Source: Delphinapterus leucas
Lineage: Eukaryota; Chordata; Mammalia; Artiodactyla; Monodontidae
DNA length: 64,000 nt
Reading direction: 5' to 3'
Assembly (NCBI RefSeq): GCF_002288925.2
Contig: NW_022097999.1
Coordinates: 13,676,654 to 13,740,653 of the forward strand
A program made the translations under genes and the position numbers. The notes under the pieces were generated by a model, which ran no database searches, was not told the origin of the DNA, and saw only the letters and a program-made list of their open reading frames with translations. The first letter of the stretch is position 1, and the number at the start of each line of letters is the position of its first letter. Positions 24,001 through 36,000 of the stretch are shown in pieces.

Positions 24001-27000
24001 CCCCAAGTCAGATGCTGAAAAGGGATAATCTGGGCTAATTTCAAGGAAAGTAGAACTGACTGATGTCTAGAACCATCTAATATGAAAGCAAAGAGGAGGG
24101 AAATAATAGAGATGATGGGCAGGCAATGGGTAGAAGATGAAGACTTGGGGTGGAAGGGAAGAAATGTGCCCCTGAAATTCTGAAATTCAGTCAGCTGGCA
24201 AAAATGATTCCTTATCTGAAGCAGTCTCAGTACCACATACATCACACAACACTTCTTTGTGAGAAGTTCTCACATTGTTTGGACACTGTGTTTACTGAAA
24301 CTGGATTTGACACTGAAGATGGACTCGAGTGGAAAAGTTAATGGTTAAAAATGTTCAGAGAGGGAATGCAGATAGGCACATATCTGTGTAACTATTAAGA
24401 AAAACTGCACAGCTGGTGTCTTACTGGCATTTTATGCTAAATTATCATTGGCTCCTTTTGTGCTCCTTCCATTATGAGGAACCATATTTACCACTTCAAA
24501 GAAGAAGTAGCTACCAAATTAACAAGTGTAGGTTAGAGTACCTCTCTGGTACCAGAACACATTTCTGATTTTCTGTGACTGATTTTCAGGGAATTTTCAG
24601 ATGTCCCAGGAAGGTAAAGGTTACATGTAATCTTGCAGGTTAAGAATGATTACAGACTAGAAACACTGCAATATTACCAGCTGGATAAGAAGGCTCTCCT
24701 TCACCCCTCAAAATAACCTCCTTGAAATAATCACCATCACCACCAAGAGACTGTATCTAAATTTTGACACCATTTCATAAGGCCCATATATGTACCAAAT
24801 AACTACTGCCACCCCAGATCCTGTTTCCCCCTACCTGGGATGGAGGGGAGGTGGAAAAAGAGGTGGTGCACACTTCTTGAGAATCTTCCACAGAAGGATA
24901 TGTTACTCCAGTGTCCTCACCAGCGGTTCTATGGTGAGTGGAAAAGAAATCATGAACTGACTGATGGCAGTCAATTTCAGAAAGGATACAAAGAGAGGTT
25001 AGATACGGATGCAAGTTGTGACATGAACTGTTTCAGGCAGAGTTCCTAATGGCAAGAGAGGTATGTTGAATCCTTGATAATTTCAAACATTTCCAGAAAG
25101 CAGCATCTAGAGGTTGACAATGGCTTTTTTTTTTTAATCCAAACATTTTACCTGACATATCATTTGAGAGGATTTTCTTAAGCCTGGCCAGTGTTGTGAC
25201 CAAGAATTATCAGCAATAGAGAATGCAGTGAAACAAAAGTCTAGACTCTAAAGACAAAACCTATCCAACTTCATGAGTCCTTTATAGAAAGGCAGTATCT
25301 CTCCTGATACAAATCTATTCCAATCTCTAGAAAATTCTGTTATCTGGGATCTAGGTCTGGAGATATTTGATTCTGATGTATAAAACTGCATTGTGCCAGC
25401 CAATGGTGACCTGAAAACCATTTAATTTGCAAAGGACATTCTACAAATTACTGCCACTCTCACAGTCTCAAAGTAAAATCAAATCAAAAGTCAAATCACT
25501 ACTGTCCAGATCCAAACTATGCAAGAATTTTCTGAGACCTGGTCCACCCTGAGTCTTGGTATACCTTATAGGCAGCAGCAAGAATGAAAGCTGGCCACTC
25601 CGCTTCTCTCCACATGGCGTCTCCATCAGTGCCCCCTGCCTATCAGTGAGTGTTGATAAAGGTGCTCTATGGACCTGTGCAAGATGGATGCTTCTGCCTA
25701 GCTGCAGTTTGGGGAAGTGTTTTTCACATTCCTCACCTGTAATTGCAGGGATGCATGGGCGAGGAGCTGGGATAGGGACGGTCCACAAAGTGATCAATAA
25801 TAATCCCCATGATAGGTGGGGTCCTCTCAAAGTGCCTGTAATGCAGTAAGCAGATTGCCGTATTTGTTAGAATGCCTTGTCAAGTCCCCCTGAAGTCCTC
25901 AGAGAGCCCCTCGCCTCTTATCTATTGGCAGGAACCACAGAGCCTTAACTACTACATCCCTAAATATAAACCACAAATTTTACATTGGCTCTGGGACACT
26001 CAGATTCTCCAATCTGGAAGAAGGGTTCTCTCAATTCAGCAATGGAGAAGCTGAATTGTAGGCTCAGCCACAAGGTTTGGAGGAAAACAACTTTAATATC
26101 TTTAGAAGAGTTCTATTGGATTCCAAAGCTCTTTCCTCACCTGGTGGACATGAATGCCAAGTTAATTCTGTAAGCACAAGAAAGAGTGATGGTGCCCACA
26201 GGGGTACCCACTGTCCCAACACGAACTGTCTGGAAACCTAGGAAAAGAGATAAATAATTAGGTTTTTCCAGAGAATACTTACAGTACCCACAGTCTGTCT
26301 TTCCCTGAACCACTTAGCCTGTTGTACAATCTCTGGCATTACCCACTTAGCACCCTGAGTGCAGCAGCCTCAATTTCATACATACGTGTATGTGTGGATA
26401 TATATATATATATTTTTCAATTTATTCCATATTGACCTAATATTGCCAGGGGAAACAGCATTCTATTTCCAGATAAAACTACCTTCAAAGAGGTAAAATG
26501 ATGATTAGTCCTAAAGCTTGAACAAGTCCTAACCAGCCCTGTCCAGATGTGCTACTAAGACAGCAAAGGGGCACAGGGAGTTTCTCACACAAACACCTCA
26601 ATTTATGAAGTAAATGCACTCCCACCCAAGTTGCCACCCCAGAACTAAATATAGAAAAGAGTCAGAGCGTTACAACAAAGTTTTCCTGGTGTTCTTGGTT
26701 TCATTTCCAATTTTTCAAAATTGTTGATGCTCATCAGAGACATTTAACATGCTCATTGTAGAAAATTAGGAAAACAGACAGTCGTATAAAGCAGGGGTCC
26801 CCAACCCCTAGGAGACCGGGCCACAGAGCAGGAGGTGAGTGGCGGGCAAGCGACTGAAGCTTCATCTGCCACTCCCCATCACTAGTATCACACCCACTTC
26901 CGTGGAAAAATTGTCTTCCACAAAACCGGTCCCTGGCGCCAAAAGGTTGGGGACCGCTGGTATAAAGAGTAAGAAAGAATACTGAGTTACTGGAACTTTT

Positions 27001-30000
27001 GGGAAAATTATTCACTCATTCCCTGGTGGCTCTTTGGACCACCTACCTGTCTTTTCCTTACTTGTATCACTCATACTAAAATCACAAGCTATGTATTATT
27101 ACAGGCAGCATCCAAGCATATCTCTGAAGTCAGGAGAGCTCTTAACAATACTACAAATGTTTTTCAACCTTGATACATACCTTCTCCTAAGCCATTCAGC
27201 TGAACTTCCCCAAAATATATTCTGTAGGGAAGCAAGAAAAAAAAATGTTACCTGATTCTTTATTCTAAGGGCCTACATACCAAACACCGAGAAACAAAAT
27301 AAACAAAACCAACCCTTCTTTTCTTATCTGCATGAACATCTCTCCTAATGGTGCAATATTGCTACCACTTGATTAAGCTGTAGACATGGGCATGTAGATG
27401 GAGAGGACTGGTTAAGAAATTAGGAGAATAGGGACTCCCCTAGTGGCACAGTGGTTAAGAATCCGCCTGCCAATGCAGGGGACACGGCTCTGAGCCCTGG
27501 TTGGGAAGATCCCACATGCCGCGGAGCAACTAAGCCCGCGCACTGCAACGAAGAATAGCCCCCTGCTCACCACAACTAGAGAAAGCTGGCGCACAGCAAC
27601 GAAGACCCAACGCAGCCAAAAATAAATTAATTAGTTAATTAAAAGAAAAAAAAGGATCAGTTAGTAAATATTTTATGCTTGTGGGCCACATAGTCTGTAG
27701 CAACTACTCAGCTTTGCTGTTATACTGCAAGAGTAACCACTGATAATAGGTAAACGAATGGAGTGGCTATGTTGTAAGACAATCTTATTTATAAAAACAA
27801 GGGACTTCCCTGGTGGTCCAGTGGAAAAGAATCTGCCTTCCAATGCAGGGGATGCGGGTTCAATACCTGGTTGGGGAACTAAGATCCCACATGCCGCGGG
27901 GCAACTAAGCCTGTGCGCCACAACTTCTAAGCTCACGTGCCTCAACTAGACAGCCTGTGTGCCCCAAACTACAGAGCCCACGCGCTCTGGAGTCTGTGCG
28001 CCACAACTAGAGAGAGAAAACCTGCATGCCACAACTAGAGAGAAGCCCACATGCCGCAACGAAGAGCCCGCGCGTCACAATGAAAGATCCCGCATGCCTC
28101 AACGAAGATCCCATGTGCCACAACTAAGACCCGATACAGCCAAAAAAGAAAAATAAATACATAAATTAAAAAATATATATTAAAAAATAAAAACAAGCAA
28201 ATGGTCTGCTGACCATAGTTTGCTGACTCCTGCCATAAAGTAATACACGAATGATGTTAATAAACTGTCGCCAAAGGAGATTTTGCTAGGTACCCTGTGA
28301 CAAAAGCTGACCATCAGCTCACTACTCATCTGAATACTGGTACAGTGCTTTAAATAATCTGATTATGTTCCACTTTTTCTTGGTTATATTCTTTATGCCA
28401 CTCAGGTGCTAAGCAAAAGTTTTCTTCACAGATAGTACACAATAAAACTTTAATGCAGTCTTGATGAACAACAAATTCAGAATGATTTTTTATAACAATG
28501 TAGTTTTACAGTGAAATTGTCAGATCTACAGGATCAGGGGAAAAATGATAGTACAGCAAAACAAACAAACAAACAAACAAAAAACCAAGACAAGACTATT
28601 GTTTAACGGTCTAAGGCTATACTGTTAACCTGTTACCAATAGTACAAAAAGGAAAAAAAGAGCTCAATCTACCTCTGACATAACGTACTTCTCTGTGGTT
28701 TAAGCTACAGCTATTTGTATCCAAAAAGCAATCCTAAATGATAAGCAATCAGTGAGCAATAAATACTGTATCACTCCAGAGATACAGTGAAGACTTGAAA
28801 CACAGGTATGAAAAGGACCAGGAGTCCTAGTTAACTAAGCTGATGACGAGTAGTTTAACATGGCTACTTACAGAAGAACCAAAGTGAAGGAAACTTAGCA
28901 TAGGTAAATGGGAAATAAGAGTTAGAAAGGAATCTATTATATCTAAATAAAAGTCTAATAATTTTCAAATGGAATACTCATCCTGAAACCTGGGAAGACA
29001 ACAAAAATGTATTAAAGACTTGGAAAAACAAATATAGGTAGGGTTGCTGGATTATTTCAACAGAACTAGTTAAGTCTCTAATCCTTGGTCCTTCCATCCT
29101 GCTATACTAATTCTTCTACAGATCAGCTCTAGAGACTTCCCTGGTGGCACAGTGGTTAAGAATCCACCTGCCAATGCGGGGGACACGGGTTCAAGTCCTG
29201 GTCCAGGAAGATGCCACATGCCACAGAGCAACTAAGCCCATATGCCACACCTACTGAGCCTGCACTCTAGAGCCCGTGAGCCACAACTACTGAGCCTGTG
29301 TGCCACAACTACTGAAGCCCACGCGCCTAGAGTCCGTGCTCCGCAACAAGAGAAGCCACCACAATGAGAAGCCCATGCACCGCAACAAAGGGTAGCCCCT
29401 GCTCGCTGCAACTAGAGAAAGCCCATGCACAGCAACAAAGACCCAAGGCAGGCGAAAATAAGTAAATAAATAAATCACTTAATTAAAATAAATAAAATAA
29501 AGATCAGCTCTATAAATAAATGTAAGCCAAAGGCTAAAACCCATGGCTCATCACTAATATGAAACAGAGTCTTGGATGATTTAGGAACCCTTGACTTTCC
29601 TGCTCTGCTCTCACACTTTGCTACACATCCTCCTCACCACCGCTCTGGTCCATTTGACAATCTGAGTACAGCTCATTTCCACCCCCCATTTCTGTTCCTT
29701 GCCATCTGCGGTACACCCCACCTGGAATGATCATGCTCCCTCACTTCCAACAGATGAAATTTTCACTGCCTCAAGGTCTAGCTGGAATGCTACTTCCCCC
29801 ATGAAGCCTGTCTTGATTCTCCCACCCAGAACAAACTCATTCTTCCTGTGTTTTCACAGCACTTTTTTTCCTGACACTGCTATGCAAATCCTGCTTTTTA
29901 CTGTGACTATGCATGTACCAAACCATTTCCCCCATTAGATTAGAAACACCAGTACGGCTGGGCCTCTGTATAGTTCTTCCTTGGGCCTACCACAATGCTT

Positions 30001-33000
30001 GCCTCAAAAAAGCACTCAAATATATGTTGATGTGAAATATTACAAGGAAAATACTCAAAGAACTGTTAACCAGTTCTTTATATCCACAGACAACTAATTA
30101 AAAACACACTGAATTAGCAGTTTGTTACACAAAAAGTTTTAATCTAACTCTGGAATATAGAACATTGTGGAGTCTTCCCAGGATAGCCTGTTTTTCAAAG
30201 TCTTAACTTCCTTTTCCAGAAATGAGATATATATCAGTAGGACTTCAAAATCCATTCTACAGGAGTCATGACTGTGTACAAACAAAAGAATAACGAACTT
30301 GGTTGCTTTGCAAAAAGCTGAGGTTCAGAAGGGAGAATAGATAGACAATCATAGTAAAGCTACAGCATCAACTATCCAAACGTCTGTCTAAAAACTAATC
30401 ATGGAATACCTGAATGCTGGTCAGACAATGTGCAAAATGATGAGGCCGATGAGTGAATCATGAAGGTGACTGCTTACCTATACAATATGACATATTCATG
30501 CCCTTGTTTCCTGGACAGTCTGTAAGCTGGTGTCACCCTAGTTATAGCAAGGAGAGACTTCAGTAGCAACGACAGTCTGTTGTACACAGCATAGGAAACT
30601 TTGATTTCTTTATCACACCTGAGGAGCAAAGACACTATCAGCATTCTCCTACTCCACTAATGAAAAACAAAGAACAGAAATGCAATGAATAGAGATGTTA
30701 GTTATGTTCCATCTAGCTACTGAGATTAATTTGTTAGCATTAGAATATATATATAAAATTGAATCACTTTGCTGTACACTAGAAACTAATACAACATTGA
30801 ATATCAACTATACTTCAATTTAAAAAATCTAAAAAAAAATCTGTTAGCATTATTCATAAATTCTGATAGAATATTATCTGATTTACAGTCTAAATAACCT
30901 TTCACAGAGTATTACAGTCAACAGAGATAGTCACAAATTAAGTGCTGGAACTGTATAAGATTAAATTTATTATTAAAACATGTTCTGGGGCTTCCCTGGT
31001 GGCGCAGTGGTTGAGAGTCCGCCTGCCGATGCAGGGGACACAGGTTCGTGCCCCGGTCCGGGAAGATCCCACATGCCGTGGAGCGGCTGGGCCCTTGAGC
31101 CATGGCCGTTGAGCCTGCGTGTCTGGAGCCTGTGCTCCGCAACAGGAGAGGCCACAACAGTGAGAGGCCCACATACCGCAAAAAACAAAACAAAACAAAA
31201 ACGTGTTCTGAACTAACGTTGTAGTTAGAGTTCTTTGTCAGTTTATCAACAGATTGTTGAAGCTAGCCAAAGTTTCACTTTCTCATGCACTAGACAAAGG
31301 CAGGTGGGCACCAAAAGGTATCCAATATATATTTTTTCTAGCTTTGAAGCAGTTATCTTTCTAAGAAATAAAGCAACACCCTTAAAAACAGTAATTCAAT
31401 ATTGCAATTGTATTACTAAAGGTGCAAACAATTTCAATGTACTATCTTACGAGCAGTTTACCTCTATACATCTAACAGGAACTCTGGAGAAGTGTTTGGT
31501 ACTAAAATTTTGGACTATAACCTGGCAGTTGCTTTCTATTTAAGAAAGAAAAATAATGCCCATACCACTCATACTTATTAATAAGATTTTTCTTCTGATG
31601 TGTTGCTATTTCCTCAATTTTCCTATATATTCTTTTTGAAAACTAAAGCTTTGGGCAGGAAGTAAGCTAATCTGCCCTGAAAGAAGAAAATGGAGGGGGA
31701 AAATAACATGCATTTCCAATCCGTGACCAACACAGCATGTCTAAAGGAGTAGTGAGGGGAAATCTTATTGGATGTCTGCCACATAGAAAACAGACAAAAC
31801 AGAGTAGTCATGTTACAAGAGCTCAAGGGATTTAATCAGAGAACTATCTGTACTCTGGGAAAACAACAAATCCTTTTTCAGCTTTCTCTCTGCTCTTCTC
31901 CCAATGGTGTCTGAGTCTCTCTGGACTGACACTCCCTCTGAAGGTCATCTCTGTGCCTGGGCTGGAAGCCAAGCATGAAGCAAACTGTAGCAAAGACCTA
32001 TTGGCTCTGTTAAGTGGTCAGAACCCTCTCCATGACTGGTACAAAGCCCTGCTTTTCACATGATGTCGTGCACTTTATCCTCAGCTACCACAACGAAGGA
32101 CCCTAAGACAGACCACTTACTTTTCATTCATTTCCAGACACCAGATTTCTAGCTCCATGGAATCTCCCTGTAGATGGAACAATTCAAAGATATTTCAGGT
32201 TTTTTTAAATCTTTTTCCTTATTATAAAGCACTATACAGTCACTATAAAAATATTAGAAAGTATAAATAAGCAAAAAGAAGAGACATCAACTTATAATCC
32301 AATCAGTGATTTTTCTTTCTTTTTTTTCCAATCAGTGATTTTTCTAAATAAAAGTGAGATCATACTATACATACTATTTTTATCACTTTTTTAAAAATTT
32401 TATTTATTTATTTTTTGGCTGCATTGGGTTTTTGTTGCTGCACACGGTCTAAGCCCCTATCACTTTTTATCAATAAATACAACATGGAATTTTCCTTATA
32501 ATTAAAAATTCTAGTTGACTTCCCGGTGGCACAGTGGTTAAGAATCCAGCTGCCAATGCAGGGGACACAGATTCAAGCCCTGGTCCGGGAAGCTCCCACG
32601 TGCCGCGGAGCAACTAAGCCCGTGAGCCACAACTACTGCGCCTGTGCTCTAGAGTCTGTGAGCCACAACTACTGAAGCCCACGCACCTAGAGCCCAGGCT
32701 CTGCAACAAGAGAAGCCACCGCCGTGAGAAGCCCACACGCCGCAACAAAGAATAGCACCCGCTTACCACAACTAGAGCAAGCCCACACACAGCAATGAAG
32801 ACCCAACACAGCCAAAAATTAAATAAATAAAATTTAAAATTCGACATTACTTTTAATGGCTGTGTAGTATTCCAACATATGACAATTATTTTATCCAATC
32901 AGTACCCCCATACTTGGACATACAGCTTGTTTCTAAATTTTCACTACTACAAACAACACTGTGATAAACAGACTTGAGACTAAAATTCTGTATGCATCCT

Positions 33001-36000
33001 GAATTAGTTTCTTAAGGTAAATTTCCAGAATTAGAATTGTTGGATCAAAGAATATTCATGCTTCTAAGACTTTTGCTATGTATGTCCAAATTGCTCTTCA
33101 GAAAGGCCAACATTTCAAATCATGGAGAGAGCCTTTCCCTCCAATTCTATAGAGGATATTTTTAGGTGATACTCACAGTTAAATATCTTAACAAGCTCCT
33201 TACTTAAAAGTCTTTTTAGCTATTTGATGTCTTTAGCCAAACTGTTCAGTCTCTCTATGTGTTACTCTGAACAGACTTAGTCTAGTGGGTGGGAAAGAAA
33301 AAGAAAAGACCAAAGCCAGAATCCCTTAACCCTGTAACACTCCTGTGTGTCATTTAGTGAGATGGATAGTCACATACTTTTGAACACAAGTAATCTTTTT
33401 ACGAGTCAGCTGTAAGAGGGCCATTCTTTTAGGTTTGGGAATAAACTCGGGTTAGTTTGCGGAGTAGAGATTTTTTACTTGTTCTAGATCAAATTTAAAT
33501 ATGTATTCTTAATATATATCCTTTTCATCACAGTGTCATCTCTAAATGACATGATGAATTTTGAATCCACCCCCCCCCAAAAAAATCAAGGGATGACTGG
33601 ACAGTAGGAAGTATCCAAGATAAATTGGTGTGGTTTCTCTAGGATAATCACAACAGTTTAGAATAGGATTACACAGATGCCTGAGAGAGGAAAGAGTTCT
33701 TCCAGGGATTCCTTTTGGACTCCCTATGGATCGCTAAGAAAAATAATCCACAGTATAAATTGGTAATTCAATAAAGAAAAATACGAAGTTTTGTTTTATT
33801 TGGTGCTTAAGGTTGCCATGGAATAAGTACTGACATCATTCGTTCAACAAAATTGAGAGCCTACTGTGTGCCATCCCGGGCACTGTGCCATGCAGAGAGA
33901 TGATTATTTATTTATATCCTGCCTCATTTCAAAAAGAATTTTTTTTTAAATTTATTTATTTTTGGCTGCGTTGGGTCTTCGTTGCTGTGTGCGGACTTTC
34001 TCGAGTTGTGGCGGGCAGGGACTACCCTTCGTTGCAGCACGCAGGCTTCTCATTGCGGTGGCTTCTCTTGTTGCAGAGCACAGGCTCTAGTCACGCAGGC
34101 TTCAGTAGTTGCAACATGCGGGCCCGGTAGTTGCAGCGTGTGGGCTCAGTGGTTGCAGCACACGGGCTCTAGGGTGCACGGGCTTCAGTAGTTGTGGCTC
34201 ACGGGCTCTAGAGTGCAGGCTCAGTAGTTGTGGTGCACAGGCTTAGTTGCTCCGTGGCATGTGGGATCTTCCTGGACCAGGGCTCGAACCCATGTCCCCT
34301 GCATTGGCAGGTGGATTCTTAACCGCTGCGCCACCAGGGAAGTCCCTCAAAAAGAACTGAAGAACTACACAGATAAATAAGATGTGGCAAAGCTGCTGAC
34401 CTCAAGAATAAAAGTGCAGGGACTTTTGGTTAAGAATCTGCCTTCTAATGCAGTGGACGCGGGTTCGATCCCTGGTTAGGGAAGTAAGATCCCACAAGCC
34501 GCAGAATAACTAGGCCCGTGTCCCTCAACTAGAGAGAAGCCCGCGCACTGCAACAAAAGATCCCACATGCCACGACGAAGATCCCAAGTGCTGCAACTAA
34601 GACCCGACACAGCCAAAAAAAAAAGGATAGTATGAACAGGAACATGTAATGATCACCCACCATATGTTATGTTAGGTAATTTACAAGTAAGAATGAAATG
34701 AGGAAATATTATAGCTCTGCAAGACTGTGAAGTGTCGTGTTACTTTGGTGGTGTTAGGGGAGGTGGGGTTAAGTAATTCAGCCAAAGTTGCTCAGCTAGG
34801 ATCTGAATTTGGGTCTGTATAGCTCCAAACTCATTTGCCTTTTATTATACCAAGCACCCTCACAATCCTGTAGTGGATATCGATTAATAAACATGAAAGC
34901 AAGAATATTTGCCTCAATCCTAGCATGGAATAAGGTGAACAAAAACACATTAAAAAAAACCCCACAATACAGCAAGTTATACTCTGGAAACAAATGTAAA
35001 GAAAACACACAGGAAATCTAAAGAGGGTTTAGAAAGGGAGATCCTCTAGAGCAGCGGTCCCCAACCTTTTTGACACCAGGGACCGGTTTCATGGAAGACA
35101 ATTTTTCCATCGGGGGAGGTGGTGTGGATGATGATGGTTCAGGAGGTAATGCGTGTGATGGGGGGATAGTTCAAGGCAGTGTACACGAGCAATGGTTCAC
35201 ACGTTAATGACAGCGATGGGGAGCGGCAGATGAAGCTTCACTTGCTCGCCCACTGCTCACCTCCTGCTGTGCAGCCCAGGGGTTGGGGACCCCTGCTCTA
35301 GGGCATATAAGTCTTGAAGGATAAGTAGAAACATATCACATATAGATGATATATATGAAGATGAGGGTGAAGAGTCTATTCCAAGTTGTTGGAAAAATAA
35401 GTACAAAAACCACAACCTCCTCAGAGAATAATGAGGTGATCAGAGAGGGAAGGAGCAGGAATAAGGCTGAGTTGGGGGACTTTCCTGATGGTCCAGTGGC
35501 TAAGACTCTGCACTCCCAATGCAGTGGGCCCAGGTCCGATCCCTGGTCAGGGAACTAGATCCCACATGCCACAACTAAAAAATGATCCCGCATGCCACAA
35601 CTAAGACCCAACACAACCAAATAAATAAGTATTTTTTTTAAAAAAAGGCTGAGTTGGAAGCAGAGTGTGAAGAGCTTTGAGTGCCTAGTTAAGACACCGT
35701 CCTGGTGGAGGGAAGGGAACCCTCCTACACTGTTGGTGGGAATGTAAATTGGTACAGCCACTATGGAGAACAGTATGGATTTTCCTCAAAAAACTAAAAA
35801 TAGAGCTACCATATGACCCTGCAATCCCACTCCTGGGCATATATCCAGAGAAAAACATGGTCCGAAAAGACACATGCACCCGAATGTTCTCTGCAGCACT
35901 GTTTACAGTAGCCAAGCATGGAAGCCACCTAATGTCCAATGACAGAGGAGTGGATAAAGAAGATGTGGTACATATAGACAATGGAATACTACCCAGCAAT

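Larger units (their letters stand above)
27222..30477 (-). other. ATG13: ATG13 intron 5-6
   Basis: It holds three CHR SINEs, an L2-like fragment at 29590-30035 and an (AAAC)n stretch near 28558. No further exon was seen. Confidence 0.7.
32200..33130 (-). repeat. Old L1 (antisense), interrupted by two SINE pieces
   Basis: The flanks share the reversed L1 3'-region phrases 'GGCTGTGTAGTATTCC' and 'AATTGTTGGATCAAAGAAT'. The SINE inserts at 32391 and 32517 sit inside it. Confidence 0.65.

Noticed and set aside
26399..26413. Short (AT)n near an ATG13 exon
   Set aside because: It is only about 15 bases long and unremarkable next to the 34-base run at 57305.
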